64,000 nt of DNA from Croceitalea dokdonensis DOKDO 023 (GTDB taxonomy: Bacteria > Bacteroidota > Bacteroidia > Flavobacteriales > Flavobacteriaceae): contig NZ_LDJX01000004.1 of NCBI RefSeq assembly GCF_001306415.1, positions 223,501 through 287,500 on the forward strand, in the 5' to 3' direction. Positions 16,909 through 26,079 of the stretch are shown in pieces. Position 1 is the stretch's first letter. Each line of letters begins with the position of its first letter. Both the position numbers and the translations under genes were made by a program. Below the pieces are notes generated by a model. It was not told where the DNA came from, made no database searches, and saw only the letters and a list, made by a program, of their open reading frames with translations.

Positions 16909-19900
16909 ATGAGTTTTTTAAATTCCGTACTCAAGGTTTTTGTTGGCGATAAGTCTGAAAAAGATGTGAAATCCATGCAGCCCTTGGTAAAACAAATAAA
17001 GTCCTTTGAAGCTGCCTTAGAAGGATTGAGCCATGATGAACTCCGCCAAAAGACGGTAGATTTCAAAAAACGTATCGCAGAGCGATGCGCGGCAACCAAT
17101 GAAAAAATTGATGGCTTAAAAGCGGAGGTGGAAACCTCAACGGACATTGACAGAAATGAGGAAATTTATGGCGAGATTGATAAGCTCACCGAGGAAGCTT
17201 ATAAAATCTCGGAAGAAGTACTTAACGAAATACTTCCAGAAGCGTTTGCAGTGGTCAAGGAAACGGCAAAACGCTTTGCCAACAACCAGACCATTACCGT
17301 TACCGCATCAGAATTTGACCGCCACCTGTCCGGTACCGCAGATTACGTAACGCTTGATGGGGACAGTGCCATTTGGAAAAACACTTGGGACGCTGCTGGC
17401 AAAGAGGTCACTTGGGACATGGTACATTATGATGTTCAGCTCATTGGGGGCATTGCACTGCACCAAGGTAAAATTGCAGAAATGCAGACCGGTGAAGGGA
17501 AGACCTTGGTGGCAACCTTACCCTTATACCTTAATGCCCTATCCGGCAAGGGCGCGCACTTGGTTACCGTAAATGACTACTTGGCCAAAAGGGACAGCGC
17601 TTGGATGGCACCTATTTTTGAATTTCATGGGCTTTCTGTAGACTGTATTGATAAGCACCAACCTAACTCTGACGGAAGGAGAAAAGCTTATAATTCTGAT
17701 ATCACCTATGGCACCAACAACGAATTTGGTTTTGACTACCTCCGGGACAACATGGCACATACCCCAACAGATTTGGTGCAACGCCCACACCATTACGCCA
17801 TTGTGGATGAGGTCGATTCCGTCTTAATCGATGACGCCAGAACACCACTTATTATTTCAGGGCCTGTTCCAGAAGGGGATCGCCATGAATTCAATGAACT
17901 AAAACCCAAGGTGGCGGATATTGTCCAAAAACAACGACAGCATTTAACGGGCGTACTGGCAGAGGCCAAAAAACGTATTGCGGCCGGAGACACCAAGGAA
18001 GGCGGCTTCCTGTTGTTACGCGTACATCGTGGTCTGCCCAAAAACAAAGCGCTCATTAAATTTTTGAGCGAGGAAGGGGTGAAGCAATTGTTGCAAAAGA
18101 CCGAAAATTTTTACATGCAGGACAACAACCGTGAAATGCCCAAGGTAGATGAGGACTTGCTGTTTACCATAGAAGAAAAAAACAACCAAATAGAGCTTAC
18201 CGATAAGGGTATAGAGTACATTTCTGGCGACCAAGACCCGGATTTCTTTGTGATGCCGGATATCGGTGGGGAAATTGCAAAGATTGAAGGTCAAGACCTG
18301 GACATTGAAAAAGAAGCAGAACTTAAAGAAAATCTATTTAAGGAGTTTGCCGTAAAAAGTGAACGCATCCATACCATGAGCCAGCTTTTAAAGGCTTATA
18401 CCCTGTTTGAAAAAGACGTGGAATATGTGGTCATGAATAACAAGGTGATGATCGTGGACGAGCAGACGGGCCGTATTATGGATGGCAGGCGCTACTCAGA
18501 TGGATTGCACCAAGCCATTGAAGCCAAAGAAAACGTAAAGATTGAAGCCCTTACCCAGACCTTTGCCACCATTACCCTTCAAAACTACTTTAGGATGTAC
18601 AATAAACTGGCGGGGATGACGGGTACCGCGGTTACAGAGGCTGGAGAATTCTGGGAAATCTATAAATTAGACGTTGTTGAGATACCCACCAACAGACCCA
18701 TAGCGCGTGATGACAGGCATGACCTTATTTATAAGACCAAACGTGAAAAATACAATGCCATCATAGAAGAGGTAACCCAACTTTCAAAAGCGGGAAGGCC
18801 TGTATTGATAGGCACCACCTCCGTAGAGATATCGGAATTATTATCAAAACTCTTGAGCGTTCGTAAAGTACCGCACAACGTATTAAACGCCAAACTACAC
18901 AAAAAAGAGGCAGATGTGGTTGCCGAGGCCGGTAAGGGCGGAGTGGTCACTATTGCCACCAATATGGCAGGGCGTGGTACGGACATTAAACTATCACCAG
19001 AGGTGAAGGCTGCAGGAGGTTTGGCCATTGTTGGCACGGAAAGGCATGATTCCAGACGTGTGGACAGACAGCTTCGTGGTCGTTCCGGGCGTCAGGGAGA
19101 CCCTGGAAGTTCGCAGTTTTACGTATCGCTAGAGGATAATTTGATGCGCCTGTTCGGTTCGGACAGGGTTGCAAAAATGATGGATAAAATGGGACTGGAA
19201 GAAGGTGAGGTCATTCAGCACTCCATGATGACCAAATCCATAGAGCGGGCCCAGAAAAAAGTGGAGGAAAACAACTTTGGTATCCGCAAGCGTTTATTGG
19301 AGTATGATGATGTGATGAATGCCCAACGAGAGGTGGTCTATAAAAGAAGAAGGCACGCCATACAGGGAGAGCGGCTCAAGGTAGATATTGCCAACATGAT
19401 CTATGATACCTGTGAGGTGATTTCGGAAACCAACAAAGCGGCGGAAGATTTTAAAAATTTTGAATTTGAGCTAATTAAGTACTTCTCCATCACCTCTCCC
19501 GTAGGCGAGGAAGATTTTGGGAAACTAGGTTTTCAAGAAATCGCCAATAGGGTTTATGAACAAGCCTACGAGCATTACCAGACTAAAATGCAACGTAGTG
19601 CAGAGATAGCCTTTCCCGTTATTAGAAATGTCTATGAGGACCAAACCAATAAATTTGAGCGAATAGTAGTTCCATTTACGGACGGTATCAAAACATTGAG
19701 CGTGGTGACCAACCTTAAAGAGGCGTATGACAGTAATGGAAAACAATTGATCAATGACTTTGAAAAGAACATCACCCTTGCCATTATAGATGAATCCTGG
19801 AAAACCCATTTGCGTAAAATGGACGAGTTAAAGCAATCCGTGCAATTGGCGGTCCATGAGCAAAAAGATCCACTTTTGATCTATAAGTTTGAGGCCTTCG

Positions 19901-20271
19901 AGCTTTTTAAGAACATGATAGACAAAGTGAACAAAGAGGTCATCTCCTTCCTGTTCAAAGGAGAGCTTCCGTCAGAAAATCCAAATCAAGTTCAGGCGGC
20001 AAGCGCTGTAAGGCGTCCCAAACAGCATTTAAAAACCTCTAAGGAAGAAATCCCCAATAGTGATGAGCTTGCAGCTAAAAGTAGGGCGGCAGGACAGACC
20101 CAAGGGCAACGTCCGCAAAAAACGGAAACCATTACGCGGGAACGACCCAAAATTGGTAGAAATGAACGGGTCACCATAAAAAATGTCCTTTCCGGAGAAA
20201 GTAAGACGGTAAAGTACAAACAGGCAGAGCCTCTTATTGAAAAAGGGGAATGGGTATTGACCAATGGGTAG
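16909..20271 (+). CDS. secA: Preprotein translocase ATPase SecA
   Basis: The motor that pushes unfolded preproteins through SecYEG. Walker A lies in MQTGEGKTLVATL, the DEAD-type motif in AIVDEVDSVLIDDARTPLIISG, and motif VI in DRQLRGRSGRQGDPG. The chain of 1120 residues is longer than the E. coli protein (about 900), mainly through an insertion around the preprotein cross-linking region (residues about 340-470), which seems usual for Bacteroidota. The C-terminus lacks the CxCxSG...CH zinc motif; it ends NERVTIKNVLSGESKTVKYK and similar. Transcribed alone, with a terminator right after. Confidence 0.96.
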   Translation: MSFLNSVLKVFVGDKSEKDVKSMQPLVKQIKSFEAALEGLSHDELRQKTVDFKKRIAERCAATNEKIDGLKAEVETSTDIDRNEEIYGEIDKLTEEAYKISEEVLNEILPEAFAVVKETAKRFANNQTITVTASEFDRHLSGTADYVTLDGDSAIWKNTWDAAGKEVTWDMVHYDVQLIGGIALHQGKIAEMQTGEGKTLVATLPLYLNALSGKGAHLVTVNDYLAKRDSAWMAPIFEFHGLSVDCIDKHQPNSDGRRKAYNSDITYGTNNEFGFDYLRDNMAHTPTDLVQRPHHYAIVDEVDSVLIDDARTPLIISGPVPEGDRHEFNELKPKVADIVQKQRQHLTGVLAEAKKRIAAGDTKEGGFLLLRVHRGLPKNKALIKFLSEEGVKQLLQKTENFYMQDNNREMPKVDEDLLFTIEEKNNQIELTDKGIEYISGDQDPDFFVMPDIGGEIAKIEGQDLDIEKEAELKENLFKEFAVKSERIHTMSQLLKAYTLFEKDVEYVVMNNKVMIVDEQTGRIMDGRRYSDGLHQAIEAKENVKIEALTQTFATITLQNYFRMYNKLAGMTGTAVTEAGEFWEIYKLDVVEIPTNRPIARDDRHDLIYKTKREKYNAIIEEVTQLSKAGRPVLIGTTSVEISELLSKLLSVRKVPHNVLNAKLHKKEADVVAEAGKGGVVTIATNMAGRGTDIKLSPEVKAAGGLAIVGTERHDSRRVDRQLRGRSGRQGDPGSSQFYVSLEDNLMRLFGSDRVAKMMDKMGLEEGEVIQHSMMTKSIERAQKKVEENNFGIRKRLLEYDDVMNAQREVVYKRRRHAIQGERLKVDIANMIYDTCEVISETNKAAEDFKNFEFELIKYFSITSPVGEEDFGKLGFQEIANRVYEQAYEHYQTKMQRSAEIAFPVIRNVYEDQTNKFERIVVPFTDGIKTLSVVTNLKEAYDSNGKQLINDFEKNITLAIIDESWKTHLRKMDELKQSVQLAVHEQKDPLLIYKFEAFELFKNMIDKVNKEVISFLFKGELPSENPNQVQAASAVRRPKQHLKTSKEEIPNSDELAAKSRAAGQTQGQRPQKTETITRERPKIGRNERVTIKNVLSGESKTVKYKQAEPLIEKGEWVLTNG

Positions 20272-20297
20272 ATACACCCATGTGCACTGCAAGAATG

Positions 20298-20327
20298 AAC
20301 GGCGGCTTATTATTGGTCGCCGTTTTT
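20298..20327 (+). terminator. Intrinsic terminator after secA
   Basis: AACGGCG (20298-20304) pairs with CGCCGTT (20318-20324), followed by T to 20327. Confidence 0.8.
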
Positions 20328-20423
20328 GATTATCCATAAAAAACGCTGTAGTTTTACCCTTAGATTACACCCCGTTAATTTTCTGCCACAAATGTCTTTT
20401 TATTTGTGTAATTTGACTTTTTA

Positions 20424-21302
20424 ATGGAAAAACCGACCCAGCACCAAAACGGCTTAAAGTCAAAACTGGACCAATTTAAGGTAATTAACCTTATTGGGTT
20501 ATGTATCGCTATTGGCGCGGCTATTTTCGTGGCCATTACTGTGGGCAATATATGGCTTACCTTAGCGATATCTTGTATCGTCATATGCTTGGTTTTCAGT
20601 ATATTTTTTTCAAAAACAGTAGCGCAAAGCCTTGAAAACAACAATCAGTTAGAAGCTAAAATCCTAGAGAAGGATATGCTCCTAAAAGAGGTGCACCACC
20701 GGGTTAAAAACAACCTCCAAACTGTATCGAGCCTATTGAGCTTGCAGTCCCGGGCCATCCAAGATGATAAAATAGGCAGTATTATCAAGAGTAGCCAGCA
20801 CAGAGTGGTATCCATGGCCATGGTGCACGAAATGTTGCACAAAAGGGATGACTATAGTTCCAAGGTTACCTTAAAACCGTATTTTAAGGAACTTTGCGAG
20901 TATTTGATTCGCTCCGTAAAAGGCAACAGCGAGGACATTAAACTTAAATTAGATGTAGGTGATTTTAAATTGAGCATAGATACGGTAATTCCTTTAGGCT
21001 TAATTGTGAACGAGACCGTGACCAACGCATTAAAATATGGGTTACCTGGAGACGCCAAAGGGGAAATTTTGGTCCAACTCAGTAAAAAAGGTGACAACAG
21101 CTATGAAATGTACCTTGGGGACAATGGCATCGGTTTCCCTAAAGATGTGAACCCAAAGAACACCAAATCCTTGGGATTAAAATTAATCCATAATCTTTCC
21201 AAGCAACTAAGAGGTTCCGCCCAGCGAGATACCACCACCAACGGAACATACTATCAAGTTATTTTTCAAGAAGTGGTGGACGATTTTAATTCCATAGATT
21301 AA
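20424..21302 (+). CDS. Membrane sensor histidine kinase, HisKA_2 family
   Basis: 292 residues: two hydrophobic segments (about residues 19-63) with almost no periplasmic loop, a short coiled stretch, then a HisKA_2 dimerisation domain with LLKEVHHRVKNNLQ (phospho-acceptor His91 or His92) and an HATPase domain (NETVTNALKYG; DNGIGFP; SLGLKLI). The near absence of an input domain suggests it senses the membrane or a partner protein. No response regulator is adjacent, so it is an orphan whose target is elsewhere. The next gene follows in the same direction but has its own likely promoter. Confidence 0.88.
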   Translation: MEKPTQHQNGLKSKLDQFKVINLIGLCIAIGAAIFVAITVGNIWLTLAISCIVICLVFSIFFSKTVAQSLENNNQLEAKILEKDMLLKEVHHRVKNNLQTVSSLLSLQSRAIQDDKIGSIIKSSQHRVVSMAMVHEMLHKRDDYSSKVTLKPYFKELCEYLIRSVKGNSEDIKLKLDVGDFKLSIDTVIPLGLIVNETVTNALKYGLPGDAKGEILVQLSKKGDNSYEMYLGDNGIGFPKDVNPKNTKSLGLKLIHNLSKQLRGSAQRDTTTNGTYYQVIFQEVVDDFNSID

Positions 21303-21334
21303 TTGGTGTGTTTTCTGGTAGTTGGTTATCTTTA
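21303..21334 (+). promoter_or_regulatory. Promoter of the M14 carboxypeptidase gene
   Basis: TTG (21303-21305), 21-base spacing, then TATCTTTA (21327-21334), a 7 of 8 match to TAnnTTTG. It lies 27 bases before the ATG at 21362 and inside any longer reading of the gene, which supports the shorter start. Confidence 0.45.
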
Positions 21335-21361
21335 AGTGCTAACTCAAAAAATATCCGCCCA

Positions 21362-23875
21362 ATGTCCAAAAGATTACTTTTCTTGGCGCTTCTTTTTAGT
21401 GCCAACACATTTTCCCAAGATTATTTTTTTGAAAAATACCGACCCTTTAATGAAGCCATTCCATCACCAGAAGAATTTTTGGGCTATGGCATTGGTGAAA
21501 GGCATACCAGACATGATTTGATCGTTGCCTACTTTACAAAACTGGCAGAAGTATCCAACCGCGCCACGCTTTATGAATACGGGCAAACGTATGAAGGGAG
21601 AAAGCTGGTAATGTTAACCGTGACCACACCTGGGAACCACGCTAATCTGTCCGATATAAAGGCAAAGCATTTAGCTTTCAACGACGTTAACCAATCGGTC
21701 ACCAATTATGATGAAGTACCCATTTTTATCAATCTAGCCTATAACGTGCATGGTAACGAACCCTCCAGTTCAGAAGCCGCCCTGCTTACCGCCTATACCC
21801 TAGTGGCGTCTGACCATTCCGAAGTTTCCAACTACCTAAAAAATGCCATTATCATGATTGATCCAACGATCAATCCTGACGGAAGGGATAGGCATACCCA
21901 ATGGGCAAACAGCTATCAGGGAAATCCACTGGTGGCAGATCCGGCAGATGCGGAACATAACGAGTATTGGCCAAGAGGGAGAACCAACCATTACTGGTTT
22001 GATCTTAATAGGGACTGGCTTTTGGGCATACATCCAGAAAGTCGTGGAAAATTAACGTGGTACCATCAATGGTATCCTAATGTAGTTACTGATTTTCATG
22101 AAATGGGAAGTCAGAGCAGTTACTTTTTTGAGCCGATGAAAACCAATGGCTCCCTAAATCCCATAATGCCGAAAGAAAACTATGAGGATTTAAACAACCT
22201 TTTTGGGGATTATTTTGCAAAAGCACTGGACAGTATTGGCTCCTTTTATTTTACCAAGGAGGTGTTTGATGGCACATATCCAGGCTACGGATCCTCCTAT
22301 CCAGATCTCCAAGGTGGTCTAGGGTTACTGTTTGAACAGGCAAGTTCTCGAGGCCACAAACAGACCACAGCCTTTGGTGAGATCACCTTCCCTTTCACCA
22401 TTCGTAACCAATACACCTCTAGCATGACAACGGTAAAGGCCGCAGTGGAAAACAAGGCATACCTAAGAAAATACCAACAAAAGTTCTTTAAAAGCGCTCT
22501 TACCAACGCCACAAAAGGAAGGATAAAGGGTTATTATTTTAAGGACGACTTTGATCAAAACCGCGTAAAAGCCTTTATAGATAAACTTTTATTGCACAAG
22601 GTAGATGTATACCAACAAGACAATGGCTATGTGGTGCCCACCAACCAACCCCAATACCGTATGGTACAGACCATGTTTGAAACGTACAGCAAATACCAAG
22701 ATAGTGTCTACTATGATGCTTCTGCTTGGTCCGTTGCCAATTTCTACAATATGAAATATAGGCCCACCAATAGTCTAAACCTTGGCAACAAAGTTGAATC
22801 CACAGAGAATTTAGTGACCAATACCCCTGTTGTAGCGTCTGACTATGCCTATATTTTGGATTATGATGACTATAATGCTGTTGCTGCCTTGCATTATTTA
22901 CAGTCCAATGGGCTGGTGGTTTCGTCATCATTTAAACCATTTAGCACCATAACCAACGCAGGACAAAAGAGCTTTAATTATGGGGCACTGGTAGTCCCCG
23001 TCAGTTTACAGAAAAAAGACGCAAAGGCCGTTTTTGAGCTAGTGGCGAAAGCCCAAAAGAAATTCAAAATTCCTGCATTTGGCGTTGAAACGGGATACAA
23101 CACAAAAGGCATAGATTTGGGCAGTAGATATGTGTCTCCCTTAACCAAACCAAAAGCCATGATGCTCATTGGTGATGGGGTAAGGTCCTATGAGGCTGGT
23201 GAAGTTTGGCATTTGTTGGATACCAGGGTACACATGCCCATTACCAAAATACCCTTGCGGAATTTTAACAGTATCAGGTTCGATAACTACAATACGCTAG
23301 TTATGGTTTCTGGCAGGTACAATCTAACGACATCACAATTGGAACGTATCAAAACCTGGGTAGCCAAGGGCAACACCTTAATCACCATAGGCACTGCGAC
23401 AAAATGGGCCATAGACAAGAAATTGGTTAAAGAAAGTTTGGTTCCCTCCAAACAGGATTCAACAGCTACCGTAAGCCGAAAGCCCTACGTGGATGCCCCT
23501 GAAAATATTGGCAAGGAAGAAGTAGGTGGCATTATTCTAAAGGTGGACTTGGATGTGACCCATCCACTGGCCTTTGGATATAGAGACCAGCAAATACCGG
23601 TGTATAAGAACAATAGCATATGGGTACAGCCCAGTAAAAATGAATACGCTACTGTGGCAAAGTATAGTAAGGATGCGCATATAGATGGCTTTATTACAGA
23701 AAAGAACAAAGAGGAGTTTTTAAACAAAGCTGCGTCCTTGGTCGTTAGTAAAATGGGCAGGGGAAGGGCAATTCTGTTTGCGGACAATCCAAATTTTAGG
23801 GGAACTTGGTATGGCACTAATCGTTTGTTTCTTAATGCTTTATTCTTAGGTGATAAGATTGATGTTCCCGAATAA
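21362..23875 (+). CDS. Exported zinc carboxypeptidase, M14 family
   Basis: Removes C-terminal residues from peptides outside the cytoplasm. A signal peptide ends near NTFSQD. Zinc ligands are the HxxE pair His130-Glu133 in YNVHGNEPSS and probably His246 in VTDFHEMG; NPDGRDR and a late FEQASSRG with the candidate catalytic Glu complete the site. The catalytic domain covers about residues 30-370, and the remaining 450 residues contain a class I glutamine-amidotransferase-like part (LIGDGVRSYEAGEVWHLL; LVMVSGRYN). Total length is 837 from the ATG at 21362; an upstream ATG at 21308 would put a leader before the signal peptide. Confidence 0.9.
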   Translation: MSKRLLFLALLFSANTFSQDYFFEKYRPFNEAIPSPEEFLGYGIGERHTRHDLIVAYFTKLAEVSNRATLYEYGQTYEGRKLVMLTVTTPGNHANLSDIKAKHLAFNDVNQSVTNYDEVPIFINLAYNVHGNEPSSSEAALLTAYTLVASDHSEVSNYLKNAIIMIDPTINPDGRDRHTQWANSYQGNPLVADPADAEHNEYWPRGRTNHYWFDLNRDWLLGIHPESRGKLTWYHQWYPNVVTDFHEMGSQSSYFFEPMKTNGSLNPIMPKENYEDLNNLFGDYFAKALDSIGSFYFTKEVFDGTYPGYGSSYPDLQGGLGLLFEQASSRGHKQTTAFGEITFPFTIRNQYTSSMTTVKAAVENKAYLRKYQQKFFKSALTNATKGRIKGYYFKDDFDQNRVKAFIDKLLLHKVDVYQQDNGYVVPTNQPQYRMVQTMFETYSKYQDSVYYDASAWSVANFYNMKYRPTNSLNLGNKVESTENLVTNTPVVASDYAYILDYDDYNAVAALHYLQSNGLVVSSSFKPFSTITNAGQKSFNYGALVVPVSLQKKDAKAVFELVAKAQKKFKIPAFGVETGYNTKGIDLGSRYVSPLTKPKAMMLIGDGVRSYEAGEVWHLLDTRVHMPITKIPLRNFNSIRFDNYNTLVMVSGRYNLTTSQLERIKTWVAKGNTLITIGTATKWAIDKKLVKESLVPSKQDSTATVSRKPYVDAPENIGKEEVGGIILKVDLDVTHPLAFGYRDQQIPVYKNNSIWVQPSKNEYATVAKYSKDAHIDGFITEKNKEEFLNKAASLVVSKMGRGRAILFADNPNFRGTWYGTNRLFLNALFLGDKIDVPE

Positions 23876-23925
23876 TGTTCAAAACGTGAAGTTCCTCATT
23901 CGTAAAAAATTATAAACCAACACCC

Positions 23926-25485
23926 ATGAAAAAACCTTTTGCATTTCTAATCGTTTTTTGCCTTTTCCAGGCCGCAATTTCACAAGACAAACTGCAAGAA
24001 GGCCCCTATCCACAACTTATCATCAGGGGTGTTACCTTGATAAACGGTAACGGTGCCCCACCAAGGGGACCAATTGATATTGTGGTAGAAAACAACAAAA
24101 TCGTCAAAATTCAAGTAGTGGGGTATCCTGGTGTAGCTATCAATGAGGCTCGCCGACCCAAATTAAAAGCAGGTGGAAAAGAATTGGATTGTACGGGCAT
24201 GTACCTTCTACCTGGGTTTGTGGATATGCACGGGCATATTGGAGGGGTGTCCCAAGGAGCAGATTATGATTATGTGTTTAAGCTTTGGATGGCCCATGGC
24301 ATTACCACTGTAAGGGAACCTAGCGGCCGGGGTGTGGACTGGGCCTTGGATTTAAAAGAAAGAAGTGCCAAAAACGAGATTATTGCTCCTAGGGTCTTGG
24401 TCTATACTGGCTTTGGACAAGGTAGTGACCAACCCATTAGCACCCCAGAACAGGCAAGGGAATGGGTGCGCGCCAATGCTAAAAAAGGTGCCGATGGCAT
24501 TAAATTCTTTGGCGCCCCTCCAGAAATCATGTCGGCCGCATTGGATGAAAATAAAAAACTCGGACTGCGATCTGCCTGCCATCATGCCCAAATGGATGTT
24601 GCCCGTTGGAATGTCTTAAATTCCGCTAGGGCCGGTCTTACCAGCATGGAACACTGGTATGGGTTGCCAGAAGCCCTATTTACGGACAGGACCTTACAAG
24701 ACTACCCCCTAGACTACAACTACCAAAATGAACAGCATAGGTTTGAAGAAGCCGGTAAACTTTGGACACAGGCGGCCCCACCCTACTCTGACCATTGGAA
24801 TAGCGTGATGAATGAACTTATAGCACTGGACTTTACCCTGGACCCCACCTTTAATATCTATGAGGCCAGTCGTGATTTGCATCGTGCAAGAAGGGCAGAA
24901 TGGCACGAGGATTATACACTACCGTCCCTTTGGGAATTTTACCAACCCAGTAAAATCAGCCATGGTTCCTATTGGCATGACTGGGGCACGGAACAAGAAG
25001 TGGCATGGCGCGCCAACTACAAGTTGTGGATGACCTTTATCAATGAATACAAAAACCGCGGCGGCCGCGTAACGGCAGGTTCGGATAGCGGATTTATTTT
25101 TCAACTATATGGTTTCGCCTATGTTAGGGAACTGGAATTGCTTCGGGAGGCGGGTTTCCATCCTTTGGAGGTGATACGCTCAGCCACCTTAAACGGAGCT
25201 GAGGCCCTTGGAATGGCAGATGAAATAGGCACAGTGGCCATTGGCAAGCTTGCCGATTTTGTAATTGTGGAAGAAAATCCACTAAAAAATTTAAAGGTGC
25301 TATACGGAACGGGAGCCATAAAACTAACAGATGACAATAAAGTGGTTCGCGCTGGTGGTGTAAAATACACCATTAAGGATGGAATTATTTATGATGCCAA
25401 AGGTTTGTTGAAGGAAGTAAAAAAAATGGTCGATGCCAAAAAATCGGAAGAAAATTATGAGATTAAACAGCCTGGAATGAAATAG
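23926..25485 (+). CDS. Exported amidohydrolase
   Basis: A metal-dependent hydrolase of the amidohydrolase superfamily, made with a signal peptide (ending near QAAISQ). The metal motif HxH is in VDMHGHIGG (His102, His104), a possible bridging Lys lies in GADGIKFFG, further His in ACHHAQM and EHWYG, and the catalytic Asp in TAGSDSGF. The ends form the usual beta-sandwich (GVTLINGNG; GKLADFVIVEENPL). Substrate cannot be told; exported flavobacterial members may act on peptides or cyclic amides. Follows the carboxypeptidase by 50 bases and may be co-transcribed with it, suggesting extracellular peptide breakdown. Confidence 0.87.
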   Translation: MKKPFAFLIVFCLFQAAISQDKLQEGPYPQLIIRGVTLINGNGAPPRGPIDIVVENNKIVKIQVVGYPGVAINEARRPKLKAGGKELDCTGMYLLPGFVDMHGHIGGVSQGADYDYVFKLWMAHGITTVREPSGRGVDWALDLKERSAKNEIIAPRVLVYTGFGQGSDQPISTPEQAREWVRANAKKGADGIKFFGAPPEIMSAALDENKKLGLRSACHHAQMDVARWNVLNSARAGLTSMEHWYGLPEALFTDRTLQDYPLDYNYQNEQHRFEEAGKLWTQAAPPYSDHWNSVMNELIALDFTLDPTFNIYEASRDLHRARRAEWHEDYTLPSLWEFYQPSKISHGSYWHDWGTEQEVAWRANYKLWMTFINEYKNRGGRVTAGSDSGFIFQLYGFAYVRELELLREAGFHPLEVIRSATLNGAEALGMADEIGTVAIGKLADFVIVEENPLKNLKVLYGTGAIKLTDDNKVVRAGGVKYTIKDGIIYDAKGLLKEVKKMVDAKKSEENYEIKQPGMK

Positions 25486-25515
25486 GCTTTATCAATCATT
25501 TAATGTGTTTTGGCA

Positions 25516-25650
25516 CTATGGCTTGTTGCTATTATTTAGCCCTTCGGAGCGTGTGGGAATTGTTACCCCCTTTAAGGATGGAATTAATAGATTTAGTGCT
25601 AGACCTAGTCCCAAAAATATGAATACAGAAAGTAAGGCTAATGGGGTCAT
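25516..25650 (-). CDS. Possible 44-residue membrane peptide
   Basis: ATG at 25650, TAG at 25516-25518. The translation has one hydrophobic helix (about residues 4-23, LALLSVFIFLGLGLALNLLI) and a polar C-terminus. It starts two bases after the stop of the small secreted protein gene upstream on the same strand, a spacing that suggests coupling. No homologue is recognised and chance remains possible. Confidence 0.35.
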   Translation of the reverse strand: MTPLALLSVFIFLGLGLALNLLIPSLKGVTIPTRSEGLNNSNKP

Positions 25651-25652
25651 GA

Positions 25653-25895
25653 TTATGCTATTTTAGTTTTGTTACGTATGGTTTTAAAAGCCAGCTCCTT
25701 TTTAATTCTGGAATTTTTAAACATATAAAGACGTACCATTTGGTCCTCTTCTACCTTGGTTGTAGATTTCTGGATTGCATCCACAGTACTGGATTCTTTT
25801 ATGGTATCGCTGGTTTTATTGGTCAGTTTAACTTCTTGGGCAAAGGATAGTGCAGTAAAAACAAAAATGACGATTGTGGTTAAGATGGGTTTCAT
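25653..25895 (-). CDS. Small secreted protein of unknown function
   Basis: 80 residues from the ATG at 25895 (MKPILTTIVIFVFTALSFAQ), a clear signal peptide with a typical AQ-E flavobacterial cleavage site. The mature part of about 60 residues is polar, rich in Lys, Thr and Ser, with a basic C-terminus (RIKKELAFKTIRNKTK). I see no domain. An ATG 21 bases upstream gives a longer but unneeded N-terminus. Possibly co-transcribed with the 44-residue peptide that follows. Confidence 0.6.
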   Translation of the reverse strand: MKPILTTIVIFVFTALSFAQEVKLTNKTSDTIKESSTVDAIQKSTTKVEEDQMVRLYMFKNSRIKKELAFKTIRNKTKIA

Positions 25896-26079
25896 AATTT
25901 GGGTACTTAATTCCATCTAAAAGTACCCTAGAAGCGTAGGTCATAAGTAGTTAACTCGCTGTGAACCTTATATTTCTCGGTAAAAAACCTAAAAAAGGAC
26001 AAAGTGTACCAAAGCATCGACCAGTGTAAAGACAAGCCAATACCACTCACCGAATTGCTAGGTATTTTACCGATGAAAA

